In this document: piece after piece, positions 5,193 through 6,128 of the stretch | Numbering within the stretch: the stretch's first letter is position 1 | Layout of the letters: each line of letters starts with the position of its first letter | DNA from: an uncultured bacterium | Lineage (GTDB): Bacteria > Bacillota > Clostridia > Lachnospirales > Lachnospiraceae | Assembly (NCBI GenBank): GCA_946543095.1 | Contig: CAMNLO010000106.1 | Span: forward strand, 1-6,128 | Direction of reading: 5' to 3' | Length of the DNA stretch: 6,128 nt | The notes under the pieces: generated by a model | What the model was told of the DNA's origin: nothing | Database searches by the model: none | What the model saw: the letters and a program-made list of their open reading frames with translations, nothing else | Made by a program: the position numbers and the translations under genes

Positions 5193-6128
5193 TCAGCCCA
5201 GCTCCGCCTCCGCGATGCGAAGGGCCTCTCCCACTACCTTATCCATATCGTAATACTTATAGGCCCCCAGGCGGCCGCCGAAAATGATATTCTTCTCTTT
5301 CTCCGCCAGTTCCTTATATTTTGCGTACAGCTCCAGGTTCTTTTCATCTCCCATGGGATAATAGGGCTCTTTCCCGGGCTCCCAGTTTTCCGGGTATTCC
5401 CAGGTCACCACGGTGTCCGGCTGCTCCCCGAATACAAAGTGCTTGTGCTCGATGGTCCTGGTATAGGGGATGTCCCGCTCCGTATAGTTCACCACCGCAT
5501 TGCCCTGGAAATTGGGCTCTCCCGGCATTTCCTTCGTCTCAAAGCGGAGGGAGCGGTATTCCAGATGCCCCAGCCTGAAGTCGAAGAACTCGTCGATCAT
5601 GCCGGTGTAGAAGGTCCTTAAAAAGGTGTCGGAAGTGGATGCGATAAAGCTTCTGTACTCTGTCCCCGTTTCCACCGGGATGCCGGAGAGCAGGTTTTCC
5701 GTCAGCTTCGTGTAGCCCTCCTTCGGGATCCCCTGAAAGGGATCGGAGAAATAGTTGTTGTTGAAGGTAAACCGCAAGGGAAGGCGCTTGATGACGGATG
5801 CGGGCAGCTCACTGCAGCTTCTGCCCCACTGCTTTTCCGTATACCCCTTCACCAGCTTTTCGTACACATCCCGTCCCACCATTAAAAGGGCCTGCTCCTC
5901 CAGGTTCTTCGGCACATAGGAGGGGTCCTTCGCATAGGGCAGCTCCGCGATCTGGGAGGCAATCTTCTCCTGAGCCTCCTTTGGCGTCTTCACGTTCCAG
6001 AGCTTCGAGAAGGTGTTCATGTTGAAGGGAAGATTATAGAGCTCGTCTTTATAACGGGCGATGGGGGAATTCACATAGTGGTTGAATTCCGCGTAGTTTC
6101 CCACATAGTCCCAGACCTTTTTGTCGGA
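5193..6128 (-). CDS. glf: UDP-galactopyranose mutase (N-terminus outside the window)
   Basis: This flavoenzyme interconverts UDP-galactopyranose and UDP-galactofuranose using reduced FAD, supplying galactofuranose for surface glycans. The 311 visible residues run in frame to the right edge, beginning SDKKVWDYVGNYAEFN, which corresponds to roughly residue 58 of the family. The N-terminal FAD-binding glycine motif is therefore off the edge, and a GTG at 6104 is internal, not the start. Diagnostic motifs in fragment numbering are YNLPFNMNTF (31-40), EKQWG (98-102), KRLPLRF with the conserved Arg119, FQGIPKEGY, TGMIDEFFDFRLGHLEYRSL (175-194), IPYTR with Arg224, and the C-terminal GGRLGAYKYYDMD (284-296, Arg286), which contacts FAD and substrate phosphates. 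All expected catalytic residues in the visible part are present. The C-terminus has the normal length, ending soon after the last helix. It converges on the FliD-like gene, and its own operon lies to the right. Confidence 0.97.
   Translation of the reverse strand, partial: SDKKVWDYVGNYAEFNHYVNSPIARYKDELYNLPFNMNTFSKLWNVKTPKEAQEKIASQIAELPYAKDPSYVPKNLEEQALLMVGRDVYEKLVKGYTEKQWGRSCSELPASVIKRLPLRFTFNNNYFSDPFQGIPKEGYTKLTENLLSGIPVETGTEYRSFIASTSDTFLRTFYTGMIDEFFDFRLGHLEYRSLRFETKEMPGEPNFQGNAVVNYTERDIPYTRTIEHKHFVFGEQPDTVVTWEYPENWEPGKEPYYPMGDEKNLELYAKYKELAEKEKNIIFGGRLGAYKYYDMDKVVGEALRIAEAELG

Noticed and set aside
4939..5621. Open frames through the 67-bp repeats and into the Glf gene on the plus strand
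   Set aside because: They are low-complexity translations of the repeats or antisense of glf, with no ribosome binding site.
6102..6104. GTG as the start codon of UDP-galactopyranose mutase
   Set aside because: The conserved SDKKVWDY segment continues in frame upstream to the edge, and the FAD-binding N-terminus has not yet been reached.

Overview
The window looks like a chromosomal segment from a Gram-positive Firmicute, most likely of the Lachnospiraceae / Clostridium cluster XIVa type. This is an inference from strong AGGAGG-type ribosome binding sites, GC-richer genes separated by AT-rich promoter regions, and the style of the flagellar-cap-like protein. No rRNA, tRNA, CRISPR array, insertion sequence or phage gene was seen.

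Left half, minus strand (1-3121): a two-gene signalling operon. The upstream gene (2258-3121) encodes a 287-residue tandem-receiver response regulator with no DNA-binding output domain. After 22 bases comes a large membrane-bound hybrid histidine kinase (from 2235 leftwards, running off the window edge after 745 codons). Both proteins carry a degenerate receiver domain directly in front of an intact one.

Middle (3122-3614): a 493-bp divergent intergenic region. It is very AT-rich in its centre, with perfect -10 hexamers facing the signalling operon and sigma-A-like elements facing the right-hand gene. The right-hand gene has a roughly 130-base leader containing two small inverted repeats and a tandem 8-bp repeat at 10-bp period. 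Gene 3615-4919 (+) encodes a 434-residue protein related to the flagellar filament cap FliD (hook-associated protein 2), but with unusual N- and C-termini.

Right part: a 273-bp gap (4920-5192) holds two copies of a 67-bp direct repeat (62 of 67 positions identical, 94-bp period). The last gene (5193-6128, minus, N-terminus outside the window) is UDP-galactopyranose mutase, which makes UDP-galactofuranose for surface glycans.

Working model (inference): the receiver-rich phosphorelay and the divergent FliD-like protein share a control region and may belong to one surface or motility programme. The Glf gene converges on them and is probably part of a neighbouring glycan cluster. Nothing in the window proves a functional link.
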